36,633 bases of DNA from Aurantiacibacter xanthus (lineage in GTDB: Bacteria > Pseudomonadota > Alphaproteobacteria > Sphingomonadales > Sphingomonadaceae), in NCBI RefSeq assembly GCF_003584015.1, contig NZ_QXFM01000138.1, forward strand, positions 1 through 36,633, in the 5' to 3' direction. A program made the translations under genes and the position numbers. Numbering within the stretch: position 1 is the stretch's first letter; every line of letters begins with the position of its first letter. Below the pieces are notes generated by a model, which saw only the letters and a list, made by a program, of their open reading frames with translations, was not told the DNA's origin and searched no databases. This document shows, in pieces, positions 23,527 through 31,427 of this stretch.

Positions 23527-24305
23527 GGCGCAATCACCAGTGCGACGTTGTCGAGCCCGGTGCGGGCGATAGTCTCGAACTCGGCATAGATCAGCGGCGA
23601 GGCCACGATCAGCGCGCCCAGCCCCGCCAGCACGCCCGAGGGCAGCCCCAGCGCGAACAGGTTCAGCGAAGGCGCCGAACGGCTGAGAATGCCGGTCAGC
23701 ACCTGCACCATCAGCAGCACCAGCGTGATCGGCAGCGAGATCAGCACGCCGAACTGGAACAGCTGCGTGGCAAATCCGGCGATCATCATCGCGCGCTCAT
23801 CGCCCAGCCAGCTTTCGCCCGGCGGGAAGGTCAGATAGCTCTCGACCACCAGTTGCAGCCATTGCAAATGGCCGCCCAGCGCGAGAAAGATCAGCGTCAG
23901 CACGATGGTGAAGAACTGCCCGAAGGCGCTGATCTGCGTTCCGGCCTGCGGATCGGTGGTCATGGCCATCGACATCCCCATCGCCCCGCCGATCACTTCA
24001 GCGGCGAGCACCGGCCCGGCAAAGGCGATCTGGAGCACGAAGCCGAGCGTCAGGCCCACCACCACCTCGCCCGCAACCGCGAGCAGGCCTGCGAGGCTGA
24101 AGATTTCGGGCGGCGCGGAAACGTCGGTCCAGGCAGCGACGAACACCGCCACCGCACCGGCAGCGACAATGCGCACCTGTGCGGGCACCCCCATGGCCCC
24201 GAAAATCGGCGCTGCGATCATCGCCGCGCCGATCCGGGTCATCAGGAAGATCACCCGCCAGAATTCGGCCTCGAGCGGTCCGATGCCGAACGACAGGCCG
24301 CTCAT
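23523..24305 (-). CDS. fliR: flagellar export gate protein FliR
   Basis: The gene encodes 260 residues with about six membrane spans. FliR forms the export gate with FliP and FliQ. Family features are FWRVIFLMTRIGAAMIAAPIFG near the start, PAQVRIVAAGAVAVFVA, GEVVVGLTLGFVLQIAFAG and TDPQAGTQISAFGQFF. The frame is open further upstream into fliQ, but ATG 24305 overlaps the fliQ stop (ATGA) and begins at the family's usual point, so it is preferred. Confidence 0.95.
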   Translation of the reverse strand: MSGLSFGIGPLEAEFWRVIFLMTRIGAAMIAAPIFGAMGVPAQVRIVAAGAVAVFVAAWTDVSAPPEIFSLAGLLAVAGEVVVGLTLGFVLQIAFAGPVLAAEVIGGAMGMSMAMTTDPQAGTQISAFGQFFTIVLTLIFLALGGHLQWLQLVVESYLTFPPGESWLGDERAMMIAGFATQLFQFGVLISLPITLVLLMVQVLTGILSRSAPSLNLFALGLPSGVLAGLGALIVASPLIYAEFETIARTGLDNVALVIAP

Positions 24306-24574
24306 CGCCCGATCGTGGCAATCTGGTTGAAAATCTCGGTGAGGAAGTCGGACAGCAGCACCATCATGCTCGCGCCGAGCACCACCAGCACCAGCGAGAT
24401 CGCGGCAAGCTTGGGTACGAAGGTCAGCGTCTGTTCGTTGACCGAGGTTGCCGCCTGAATCAGGCCGACCACAAGGCCGACCGCAAGGCTGGCGAGCAGG
24501 ATCGGCGCGGCGATCAGCGCGGTGGTCCACAGCATCCGGTCGGCAAGCGCCAGCAGGGCGGGCATTTCATCCAT
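24302..24574 (-). CDS. fliQ: flagellar export gate protein FliQ
   Basis: The gene encodes 90 residues, the normal FliQ size, with two hydrophobic helices (about 16-38 and 54-75) that form a hairpin in the gate. Family motifs are PILLASLAVGLVVGLIQAATSVNEQTL and FVPKL. It starts 15 bp after the fliP stop, and its stop overlaps the fliR start. Confidence 0.95.
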   Translation of the reverse strand: MDEMPALLALADRMLWTTALIAAPILLASLAVGLVVGLIQAATSVNEQTLTFVPKLAAISLVLVVLGASMMVLLSDFLTEIFNQIATIGR

Positions 24575-24589
24575 CGGACCTGAACCTCG

Positions 24590-25369
24590 CTATAGAAAAC
24601 TGGCCGCAAGCGAGCCCATCAGGAGCGCCCACCCGTCGACAAGAACGAACAGTAAGAGTTTGAAAGGCAAAGATACTAGCATCGGACTCATCATCATCAT
24701 GCCGAGGCTCATCAGCACCGAGGAGACCACCAGATCGATCACCAGAAAGGGCAGGAACAGCATGAAGCCGATCTGGAAGGCGGTCTTCAACTCGCTGGTC
24801 ACGAAGGCCGGAAGCAGGATCGAAAACGGCACCTCGGCCTGCGAGCTGTAGCCGGGATGCTTGGCAAGGTCGGTGAACATGGCGAGATCGGTCTCGCGGG
24901 TCTGCCGGATCATGAAGGCGTGGAAGGCATCGCCCGCCTTCTCGATCGCCACTTCGGCGCCGATCTGATCGGCGGAATAGGGCTGGATCGCCTCGGCGTT
25001 CACCCGGTCGAGCGTGGGCGCCATCACGAACATCGACAGAAACAGCGACAACCCGATCAGCACCTGATTGGGTGGCGACTGTTGCAGGCCCAGCGCCTGC
25101 CGCAGGATCGCCAGCACGATGATGATGCGCGTAAAGCTCGTCATCATCAGCACCAGCGCGGGCAGGACCGTGAGCAGGCCCATCACCAGCAGCAGCTGAA
25201 GCGACAGGCTCAGCGTGCCGCCCGGCCCGTTCGACAGTTCGCCGAAAGCGCGGTCGAGCGCGCCGGGCACGGCGGCCTCGCTCGCGACCTGCGCGTGAAC
25301 CAGCGCGGGCATCAGCAGCGCGCCAAGCGCCGCGCAAATGCTAAGCGCCCGTTTACCATAATTGGTCAT
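24590..25369 (-). CDS. fliP: flagellar export gate protein FliP
   Basis: The gene encodes 259 residues with a cleavable signal peptide (about 1-27, ending VHAQ) and four later spans. Typical blocks are LVMMTSFTRIIIVLAILRQALGLQQ, PPNQVLIGLSLFLSMFVM, PFSILLPAFVTSELKTAFQIGF and the Met-rich SLGMMMMSPMLVSLPFKLLLF. The frame runs upstream to 25459, but ATG 25369 overlaps the fliO stop (ATGA) and opens directly on the signal peptide, so it is the start. Confidence 0.96.
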   Translation of the reverse strand: MTNYGKRALSICAALGALLMPALVHAQVASEAAVPGALDRAFGELSNGPGGTLSLSLQLLLVMGLLTVLPALVLMMTSFTRIIIVLAILRQALGLQQSPPNQVLIGLSLFLSMFVMAPTLDRVNAEAIQPYSADQIGAEVAIEKAGDAFHAFMIRQTRETDLAMFTDLAKHPGYSSQAEVPFSILLPAFVTSELKTAFQIGFMLFLPFLVIDLVVSSVLMSLGMMMMSPMLVSLPFKLLLFVLVDGWALLMGSLAASFL

Positions 25370-25704
25370 TGGGGGAACGAGTCCTCGTCGAGGTCGGCCA
25401 GAAACTGCGCTTCGCTCCTGGCTTTCGTCTTGGCCTGAGTGCGGCTCTGCGCCGCGCATTCGGCCAGCCAGGTGAACCCGGCCTTCGACGAAGCGACCAG
25501 AATGTCGCGCCCGTTGTATTCGATCACCGCCAGCCGCTGGCCGGGCGAGAGCATCATCGTCTCGACCACCTTGATCGTGCGCTGGCGGCCTTCGCCGCCG
25601 GCACCGACCTGCGCCTGCAGCTTCTTGGCCAGCTTCAGGCTGCCCCAGATCATGCCCGCGATCAGCGGCAGCAGGATCGCCAGCTTGAGCAGATACCAGC
25701 CCAC
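25366..25704 (-). CDS. fliO: flagellar biosynthesis protein FliO, GTG start
   Basis: FliO helps FliP assemble in the export gate. The product is 112 residues with one membrane span (about 2-22, WYLLKLAILLPLIAGMIWGS) and a cytosolic domain with VVETMMLSPGQRLAVIEYNGRDILVASS, the family's core. The frame is open to 25755, but GTG 25704 follows the fliN stop by one base and has GGGAGG 8 bases in front, so I take GTG as start. A basic/acidic tail (ECAAQSRTQAKTKARSEAQ) follows. Confidence 0.87.
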   Translation of the reverse strand: MGWYLLKLAILLPLIAGMIWGSLKLAKKLQAQVGAGGEGRQRTIKVVETMMLSPGQRLAVIEYNGRDILVASSKAGFTWLAECAAQSRTQAKTKARSEAQFLADLDEDSFPQ

Positions 25705-25705
25705 C

Positions 25706-26011
25706 TTAGAGGCCTCCCACCGGCCCGGCCGAGGCAGACGGAGCGGGGATCGCATCGTCCGCCTCGCCGCCTGCCAGTTCGATGATGCGCAGGCCGAAAC
25801 GGTTGCCCTCGGCCACCACCTCGCCGCGCGCCACGACCTTGCCGTTGACCAGCAGGTCGAGCGGCTCGTCGATCAGCCGGTCGAGCATGATCACCTGCCC
25901 CTCGCCCAGCGCGCAGATGTCGCGCAGGCGCATCGACGACGAGCCCAGCTCGACCGAGACGGCAACGTCGATGTCCTTGAGCATACCAAGGTTGGCAAAG
26001 GGAATACTCAC
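25706..26011 (-). CDS. fliN: flagellar motor switch protein FliN
   Basis: The gene encodes 101 residues, mainly a SpoA domain (about 8-85): DIDVAVSVELGSSSMRLRDI, GQVIMLDRLIDEPLDLLVNGKVVARGEVV and FGLRIIEL. The C-terminal 20 residues are Ala/Pro-rich. FliN forms the lower C-ring with FliM and binds export cargo via FliH. ATG overlaps the fliM stop. Confidence 0.95.
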   Translation of the reverse strand: MSIPFANLGMLKDIDVAVSVELGSSSMRLRDICALGEGQVIMLDRLIDEPLDLLVNGKVVARGEVVAEGNRFGLRIIELAGGEADDAIPAPSASAGPVGGL

Positions 26012-26925
26012 GCCTTGTCTCCTGTCAGCAGCACGCGGTCGAGTTGCAACGCGACGCGGTCATCCTGTTCGCCCATGGCTCCGCTGGCGACGCGGTGTTG
26101 TCCCACGAACAGCGGGACCGAGCGCGCCACGGCAATCGGCAGCACCTGTCCGGGCCTGAGGTTCATGAGCCTGGAAGCGGGCACCTTCATCTCCGCCAAA
26201 CGCGCGCGCATGGGCAGCGGCACATCGGCGATGGCGGAAGGCAGAATTTCAGGGATAACCGGCTTGGGCTGCGCCCCGCCCTCGCTGAAATGGGTCAGCA
26301 GCCGCGACACGGTGCCGGGACGGCAGGCGAGCTTCAGCGTGATGGCCGGGCCTTCGGGCGCCGCCACCCGGATCGGCATCACCACCGCATCAGCCTGGCC
26401 GGGAAAGACCGCCAGCTTGGCATAGTCAGTGGAAAAAGTGGCCTCTTCGCCCGCCCGCAACGCGGCGGCATCGAGACAGGTGCCAAGCGCCTCGGTCAAA
26501 GCGCGGGCCAGCCGCTTGAGCAGCAGCTCGATCGAGCTGGGGAGTTTGGGGCCGGGTTTGAAATCGACCGCGCCCGCATCGCCGCCGAACATGGCTTCGA
26601 GCCGGGCGAGGATCGGCGGCAGGGCGAAGGTGGCGAACAGCCGTCCGCCCGCATCGCCCACCGGGAGAATGAAGTTGCCCGCGACCGGGGCGATCTTCTC
26701 GGCCAGCTCGCGCGCCAGCATCACTTCGGCCTCGCCCGCCTCGCAGGTCCAGCCGTTGGCGTTGAACACCGCCGCCATCCGGGTTGCCAGCGCCGGTTCG
26801 AGCGCGCTTCCGAGGCGACCGAAAGCGGTCAGCCGGGCATCGGCATCGGGCTTGGCCGAAACCAGCGCCGCGCAGTGCATCGCCACGCGCCGCTCTGCCA
26901 CGAAGGACTGATGGTTCAGGTTCAT
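26008..26925 (-). CDS. fliM: divergent flagellar motor switch protein FliM
   Basis: The gene encodes 305 residues, shorter than the usual FliM of about 330. A weakly conserved middle domain (about 40-215) is followed by a C-terminal SpoA domain (about 225-300; RPGQVLPIAVARSVPLFVGQHRVASGAMG). The N-terminus is MNLNHQSFVAERR and lacks the EIDALL-type peptide by which FliM normally binds phospho-CheY. Location between fliL and fliN, with ATGA overlaps at both ends, identifies it. The frame is open to 27123, but that extension is Arg-rich antisense-like sequence over fliL and is rejected. How direction is switched without the peptide is unclear. Confidence 0.87.
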   Translation of the reverse strand: MNLNHQSFVAERRVAMHCAALVSAKPDADARLTAFGRLGSALEPALATRMAAVFNANGWTCEAGEAEVMLARELAEKIAPVAGNFILPVGDAGGRLFATFALPPILARLEAMFGGDAGAVDFKPGPKLPSSIELLLKRLARALTEALGTCLDAAALRAGEEATFSTDYAKLAVFPGQADAVVMPIRVAAPEGPAITLKLACRPGTVSRLLTHFSEGGAQPKPVIPEILPSAIADVPLPMRARLAEMKVPASRLMNLRPGQVLPIAVARSVPLFVGQHRVASGAMGEQDDRVALQLDRVLLTGDKA

Positions 26926-27509
26926 TGGACGATCAGGCTCCGGAAGTAGACCTTGTCCACGCCGCCGAAGCCTTCTTCCTCTTCGAGCACCTCGTTGATC
27001 GCCTGGACCATGCGCTGTTGCAGCCGCTCCTTGCCAACCGCAGAGGCGAACTCCATCTCGTCGGTGTCCGACAGCTCGATCAGGATCTTCGAGCGGATCG
27101 CGGTTTCGTGCTTCTTCAGCCACATCAGCACCCGACCGTCGCGCTGGGTCGAGGCGGCGAGGCCAAGCTGGACCATCGCCGGCGAATTGCGCAGGTTGGA
27201 GGTGAACTCACCGTCGAAGTTGTAATAGGCGGTGCGGTATTCGCTGCCGTTTTCGCCGGGGACATAGGCGCCTTCGCCCTTTTCCTCGCCTTCCTCGGCA
27301 GTGGGATAGGGATCTTCCTCGCCCTTCTCGACGAGCTTGGGCGCGTTATCTTCTTTCGCCTCGGCATGGTCGCCGATGATGCCGGCGGCCATCAGGCCGA
27401 ACACGCCGCCGCCACCAGCCGCCAGCATGACCAGCGGAAGGACGATCTTGCCGACAAGGCCACCGCCCTTTTTGGCGGCCTCATCGCCGTCTTTCTTGTC
27501 CTTGCTCAT
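26922..27509 (-). CDS. fliL: flagellar basal-body-associated protein FliL
   Basis: The gene encodes 195 residues. A basic cytosolic start (MSKDKKDGDEAAKKGGG), one span (about 19-45), an acidic linker (about 50-85) and a periplasmic FliL domain (YYNFDGEFTSNLRNSPAMVQLGLA, ETAIRSKILIELSD, VYFRSLIVQ at the end) are present. FliL supports stator function around the motor. It lies between fliK (19-bp gap) and fliM (ATGA overlap). Confidence 0.93.
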   Translation of the reverse strand: MSKDKKDGDEAAKKGGGLVGKIVLPLVMLAAGGGGVFGLMAAGIIGDHAEAKEDNAPKLVEKGEEDPYPTAEEGEEKGEGAYVPGENGSEYRTAYYNFDGEFTSNLRNSPAMVQLGLAASTQRDGRVLMWLKKHETAIRSKILIELSDTDEMEFASAVGKERLQQRMVQAINEVLEEEEGFGGVDKVYFRSLIVQ

Positions 27510-27528
27510 TGCGGTTTTCCCTTAGCTG

Positions 27529-29061
27529 TCATGCCAGCACGCCGCGGCGGCTACCCGATTCCGGGCCACCTGCGGACCTGCCCGCCCCTCTGTCAGAACC
27601 TGCCGCCTGTGATTGGGCGAATATGGATAAATGCGCATTGTCAGGTTCATACGTATTTTTACCTGACCCACCGTTATGACCCGCACCATTCTGCGGGTTT
27701 TCGCCCCCTGCGAAGGCGGCCTGGCCCTGCCCTTCGGCACGCTGACCGGAGGTCTGACTTCCGTTGTTGCCCGTGTTCTGGCCGGAGCTTTGGCCAGAGT
27801 TCTGGCCCGATGCTTGCGCCGCGCCCTGTTGAGCCAGTGCCTGCCCGACGGCATGGCGCAGTTCGCTCGGGGCACCGGGCAGGTCGATGCTCAGCCGGTC
27901 GTCGGCGCGCAGGCCCACCGCCAGCGTGACCCGGCCGAAGTCGGGGTGCGTCAGTTCGATCTGGCTGCGCTCGGACCGCGCGGCCACGCGGGTTTCGATC
28001 AGCCGGTCGACCAGCTGTGCCAGCGAGGTGTCAGTCGCAGTCGTGGGTGCGGCGCTATGCCCATGGACCGGGCCATGCGCCGGGCGGGCAGCGGAGCCGG
28101 CATCGAACGGCGACGATGAGGCCGTCTCTGCCGATGCCGCCTTCGCAGCCGCCGCCGGAGCCGCTGCCAGACGCGCCTCGCGCAGTTCCTTCAGCGTCTT
28201 GAGCTCGCCCTTCTCGGTGCCATCGGCTCCGGCCAGCAACTGGGCGGTGCTAGCCCCTTCGCGCGCGTCCTTGACGGTATCGGGGGGCAACGCGATCTCA
28301 CCCAGCGCCGGCTGCGCGGTGTCCTTCAGCGGCTGCCGGGCGGGCGCGAGCATGGTCTGCTGGGCCTGCTCCCATGCCAGATCCTGCGCGCGGCCGCCGC
28401 GCAGCTGCTCCAGTTCCGCCGGACGCGGAGCGGCATCGCGGCGCAGGGGTGCCGGGGCAGCGGGAGTCTCGGGCGTGTCGTCCGATGCAGCGGCATCGTC
28501 GCTCTCGGTCAGCGACGCACTCGCTTTGGCGGGAGTGTCGGCAACCAAAGTCACCTGCGCCGGAACGGGCATCGTGGCCGCGACAGCGACATCGATGGCA
28601 GCGCTCGCTTCGCCCTCGGCTTCGAGCATTTCGCCCGTGTCGGGCACAAGCGCGGGATCGGCCTCGCCGTCAGCGGCAACCGGCAAGCTCTTGCCGCTTT
28701 CCGGCAGATCAGCGGCAACGGAAAGCCGCACCTGCTCCAGCGCCAGATGCAACGCCTTGGCACCGGGAAGCTGCGCCCGCGTCTCGGCAACGGGTCCGAC
28801 CACCGCCGGGGCAAGAGCAGGCTGATCCGATTGCAGCGGACCCTCTGCATTGTCGATGAGCGCGGTTTCAGGCAGCGCACCGGGCTCGGTGATGGCAAAC
28901 GCAGGCGTATCGGGCTGCGAGGAACCGGGCAGCGTGCCACCGGCGGGAGGCAGACTGGCCGAAACCAGACCGGCGAACTGGCCGTCGTCGGGAGCATTGC
29001 CCGGTGCGGCTGGTGCTACGATGGATTCGCCCGGAAGCAGTATTGACGATGAAACCTGCAT
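27529..29061 (-). CDS. fliK: flagellar hook-length control protein FliK
   Basis: The gene encodes 510 residues. The first about 350 are low-complexity Ala/Pro/Glu-rich sequence, as expected for the molecular ruler that measures hook length during export. A compact C-terminal domain (about 360-425: LIETRVAARSERSQIELTH, DFGRVTLAVGLRADDRLSIDL, LRHAVGQALA) would interact with FlhB. After it comes an unusual Gly/Gln/Ser/Asn-rich stretch with repeated SGQN-type units (about 430-480). GAGAGGGACC stands just before the ATG. Confidence 0.9.
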   Translation of the reverse strand: MQVSSSILLPGESIVAPAAPGNAPDDGQFAGLVSASLPPAGGTLPGSSQPDTPAFAITEPGALPETALIDNAEGPLQSDQPALAPAVVGPVAETRAQLPGAKALHLALEQVRLSVAADLPESGKSLPVAADGEADPALVPDTGEMLEAEGEASAAIDVAVAATMPVPAQVTLVADTPAKASASLTESDDAAASDDTPETPAAPAPLRRDAAPRPAELEQLRGGRAQDLAWEQAQQTMLAPARQPLKDTAQPALGEIALPPDTVKDAREGASTAQLLAGADGTEKGELKTLKELREARLAAAPAAAAKAASAETASSSPFDAGSAARPAHGPVHGHSAAPTTATDTSLAQLVDRLIETRVAARSERSQIELTHPDFGRVTLAVGLRADDRLSIDLPGAPSELRHAVGQALAQQGAAQASGQNSGQSSGQNTGNNGSQTSGQRAEGQGQAAFAGGENPQNGAGHNGGSGKNTYEPDNAHLSIFAQSQAAGSDRGAGRSAGGPESGSRRGVLA

Positions 29062-29088
29062 GGTCCCTCTCTGGATTGCTACCAGAGA

Positions 29089-29526
29089 CTATTCACGATC
29101 CGTGCCAGTTCGCCGTCCACCCGGAAGATTTTGCGTTTCGCGCGCGGCCAGCCGCTGCGCCGCCTGCTCCACCAAGGCGGTTCGACGCTCTTCGATCTGG
29201 TCCCGGCGGCGGCTGGCGATGCGTTCCTGCTGCATCCTGAGCTGGGCGTGGCTCTGGGCAAATTCGGCCTGTTGCTCGACAGTCTGGGCAATGGCGCGCA
29301 GACGCGTGCCCGAAGTGAGCCGCCGGGCGAGATCGTCGCCGTAATCGACATGATCGCGCCGGATTTCGGTGGCAGCCAGCGCCCGTGCGCGTGCCGCAAG
29401 CTGTTCGGTTCGTTGCGCCGCCGACAGCGCCTGTGCCGCCTCGATCGCAGCGCGCCGATGCTCGATCTCGCGCAGCCGCAACATCCGCGCCATCAGCTTG
29501 GCGCGGCGTTTGTCGTTATTGCCCAT
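29089..29526 (-). CDS. fliJ: flagellar FliJ-like export protein
   Basis: The gene encodes 145 residues, entirely helical and coiled-coil (LRLREIEHRRAAIEAAQ, ERIASRRRDQIEERRTALVEQ), rich in Arg, Glu and Gln. FliJ links the ATPase FliI to the gate. The assignment rests on size, coiled-coil form and location immediately after fliI, whose stop it overlaps by 11 bases. The sequence itself is poorly conserved, as usual for FliJ. Confidence 0.8.
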   Translation of the reverse strand: MGNNDKRRAKLMARMLRLREIEHRRAAIEAAQALSAAQRTEQLAARARALAATEIRRDHVDYGDDLARRLTSGTRLRAIAQTVEQQAEFAQSHAQLRMQQERIASRRRDQIEERRTALVEQAAQRLAARETQNLPGGRRTGTDRE

Positions 29527-30841
29527 GGCCGGTCATCGCGAGGAGGTGGCCCACCGTCTGATCGAAATCGGTCCGCTCGCCGCGCTGCTGGCCGAGGAAG
29601 GCCTCGACCTGCTTGTGCATGGCCATGGCGCGGTCGATATCGGCATCGCGGCCCTGCTGATAGGCACCCATCAGCACCAAGTCGCGGTTCGCTTCATAGC
29701 GCGCCACCAGCCCGCGCAGATCGCGCGCAGCCTTGCGATGTTGCTCGCCTGCGACATCTTCCATCACCCGGCTGAGCGAAGCGGAAACGTCGATCGCGGG
29801 ATAGCGACCGTTCTGGGCAATCTCGCGGCTGAGCACGATGTGCCCGTCAAGGATCGCACGTGCAGTGTCGACCACCGGGTCGTTGTGATCGTCGCCATCG
29901 GCCAGCACCGAATAAATGCCGGTGATCGAGCCGCCCGACGTGGCGGAATTGCCCGCCCGTTCGACCAGCTTGGTGATCGTCGCCAGCGCGGATGGCGGAT
30001 AGCCGCGCGCCGAGCCGTTTTCGCCCAGCAACAGGCCGATCTCGCGCGCGGCATGAGCCACACGGGTAAGGCTGTCGAGCACCAGCAGCACCTTCAGTCC
30101 CTGCGCGCGATAATACTCGGCAAGGCTGGTCGCAAGCATCGCGCCGCGCAGGCGCAGGTTGGGCGCATGGTCAGCCGGAACCGCCACCAGCGCGGTGCGC
30201 CGGGCGGTCTCGCCGCGCATGTGACGGGCAACAAAATCAGATACTTCGCGGGCGCGCTCACCAATCAGTCCGAGCACGACCACATCGGCCTTGGCCCCTT
30301 GCGCGATCATGTCGATCAGCACCGATTTGCCGACGCCAGAGCCCGCGACGATGCCCATGCGCTGGCCCACCCCCATGGTGCAGGTGGCGTCAATCGCGCG
30401 AATGCCAGTGACAAAAGGCTGTTCGACGCTCGACCGTTCAAGCGCACCGCTGCGCTCGCCGCCCGAAGGCCACCATGCGCGAGCGGCAACCGCGTCGCGG
30501 CCATCAATCGGCTGGCCCGTGCCATCGACGGCGCGTCCCAGAAAACTCGGCCCGACCGGCAGCGCGCCGGGTCGGCCAAAAGGGTGGACGAAGGCCCCGG
30601 GACGCAGCAGCACCGCATCGCCCAGCAGGCTCATCAGCGTGCGTCCGTTGCGAAAGCCGATCACCTCGGCAGTATGCGAACGGGCATGACCATGGCCGAT
30701 GGTACACAGCGAACCGACCGGCAGCGACAGCCCCGTTACCTCGATCATGGTGCCGTCGCAGGCACTGACCTTGCCATAGCGGCGCGGCGACAGATCGAGC
30801 GCAGCACCATCGGCACGGATCGTTTCGAGCAGGTTCAGCAC
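29516..30841 (-). CDS. fliI: flagellum-specific ATPase FliI
   Basis: The gene encodes 441 residues. FliI hydrolyses ATP to power or aid export. Walker A is GSGVGKS (167-173), and Walker B is in VLLVLDSLTRVAHAAREI; the F1-beta-like features GQRMGIVAG and GSITGIYSVLADGDDHNDP are clear. The start is GTG at 30841 (encoding the Met before LNLLETI), 4 bp after the fliH stop; no nearby ATG gives a full-length protein. Confidence 0.95.
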   Translation of the reverse strand: MLNLLETIRADGAALDLSPRRYGKVSACDGTMIEVTGLSLPVGSLCTIGHGHARSHTAEVIGFRNGRTLMSLLGDAVLLRPGAFVHPFGRPGALPVGPSFLGRAVDGTGQPIDGRDAVAARAWWPSGGERSGALERSSVEQPFVTGIRAIDATCTMGVGQRMGIVAGSGVGKSVLIDMIAQGAKADVVVLGLIGERAREVSDFVARHMRGETARRTALVAVPADHAPNLRLRGAMLATSLAEYYRAQGLKVLLVLDSLTRVAHAAREIGLLLGENGSARGYPPSALATITKLVERAGNSATSGGSITGIYSVLADGDDHNDPVVDTARAILDGHIVLSREIAQNGRYPAIDVSASLSRVMEDVAGEQHRKAARDLRGLVARYEANRDLVLMGAYQQGRDADIDRAMAMHKQVEAFLGQQRGERTDFDQTVGHLLAMTGHGQ

Positions 30842-30845
30842 AGGA

Positions 30846-31427
30846 TCAGCACTGCCCCACGGCTTCGCGAATGGCGTCGGCCCAGCTCATGGGGCCGTCC
30901 TCGATCCCGCCGTCAGCGGTTTCGATACGGATGCAGCCGGGCATGACCGAGGGATCATCCTCCAGCACCAGCCCCGGCGCGACCAGATGCGCGATGGCCT
31001 CCTTGTCGGCGGGGTTGAGGCGGATGCGCCGTTCGTCCGCCGCGCGCATCAGCATCGCGGAGGCCTTCTCCACCCGGCGCGCAAGCAATTCGTGATCGAG
31101 CGCAAAGGGCGCGACCGCCTGTTCGCATAGCGCCACCACGGTCTCGCGCAGCATCGAGCGCAACCGTTCGCCCTCGTCGATCGCCTGTTCGGCCAGCTCG
31201 CATCCCAGCCCGGCGTAGCGCGCTTCGAGCTCGGCGAGCCTGAGTTCGTACTCGGCACGGGCGCGGACTTCGCCCTCCTCCGCCCCTCGGGCGAAGGCTT
31301 CTTCAAGCGGATCGGGGCCAGGCGCTTCCGGCAGCACCTGTTCAACCGGCGGCGGAGCGCCTCGACCGAACCGGTTGTCAGTCGAAAATCCGGCGGGCGC
31401 GAGCGCCAGCAGCGCGCGGCTAGACAT
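30846..31427 (-). CDS. fliH: flagellar assembly protein FliH
   Basis: The gene encodes 193 residues. FliH binds FliI and controls its activity. The middle is a helical Glu/Ala/Arg-rich segment (LEEAFARGAEEGEVRARAEYELRLAELEARY), and the C-terminal half (MLMRAADERRIRLNPADKEAI, PGLVLEDDPSVMPGCIRIETADGGIE) matches the FliH/V-ATPase E-subunit-like fold. ATG 31427 lies 8 bases inside the fliG end and begins a plausible N-terminus (MSSRALLAL); the frame open to 31574 is antisense-like and rejected. Confidence 0.89.
   Translation of the reverse strand: MSSRALLALAPAGFSTDNRFGRGAPPPVEQVLPEAPGPDPLEEAFARGAEEGEVRARAEYELRLAELEARYAGLGCELAEQAIDEGERLRSMLRETVVALCEQAVAPFALDHELLARRVEKASAMLMRAADERRIRLNPADKEAIAHLVAPGLVLEDDPSVMPGCIRIETADGGIEDGPMSWADAIREAVGQC

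Noticed and set aside
25705-25755. Longer FliO start in frame at 25755
   Set aside because: It would overlap fliN by 50 bp and add an Arg/Pro-rich stretch, whereas GTG 25704 has a good ribosome site and begins at the membrane span.
26926-27123. Longer FliM start that might supply the missing CheY-binding peptide
   Set aside because: The extension is Arg/Gly-rich out-of-frame fliL sequence and holds no EIDALL-like motif.
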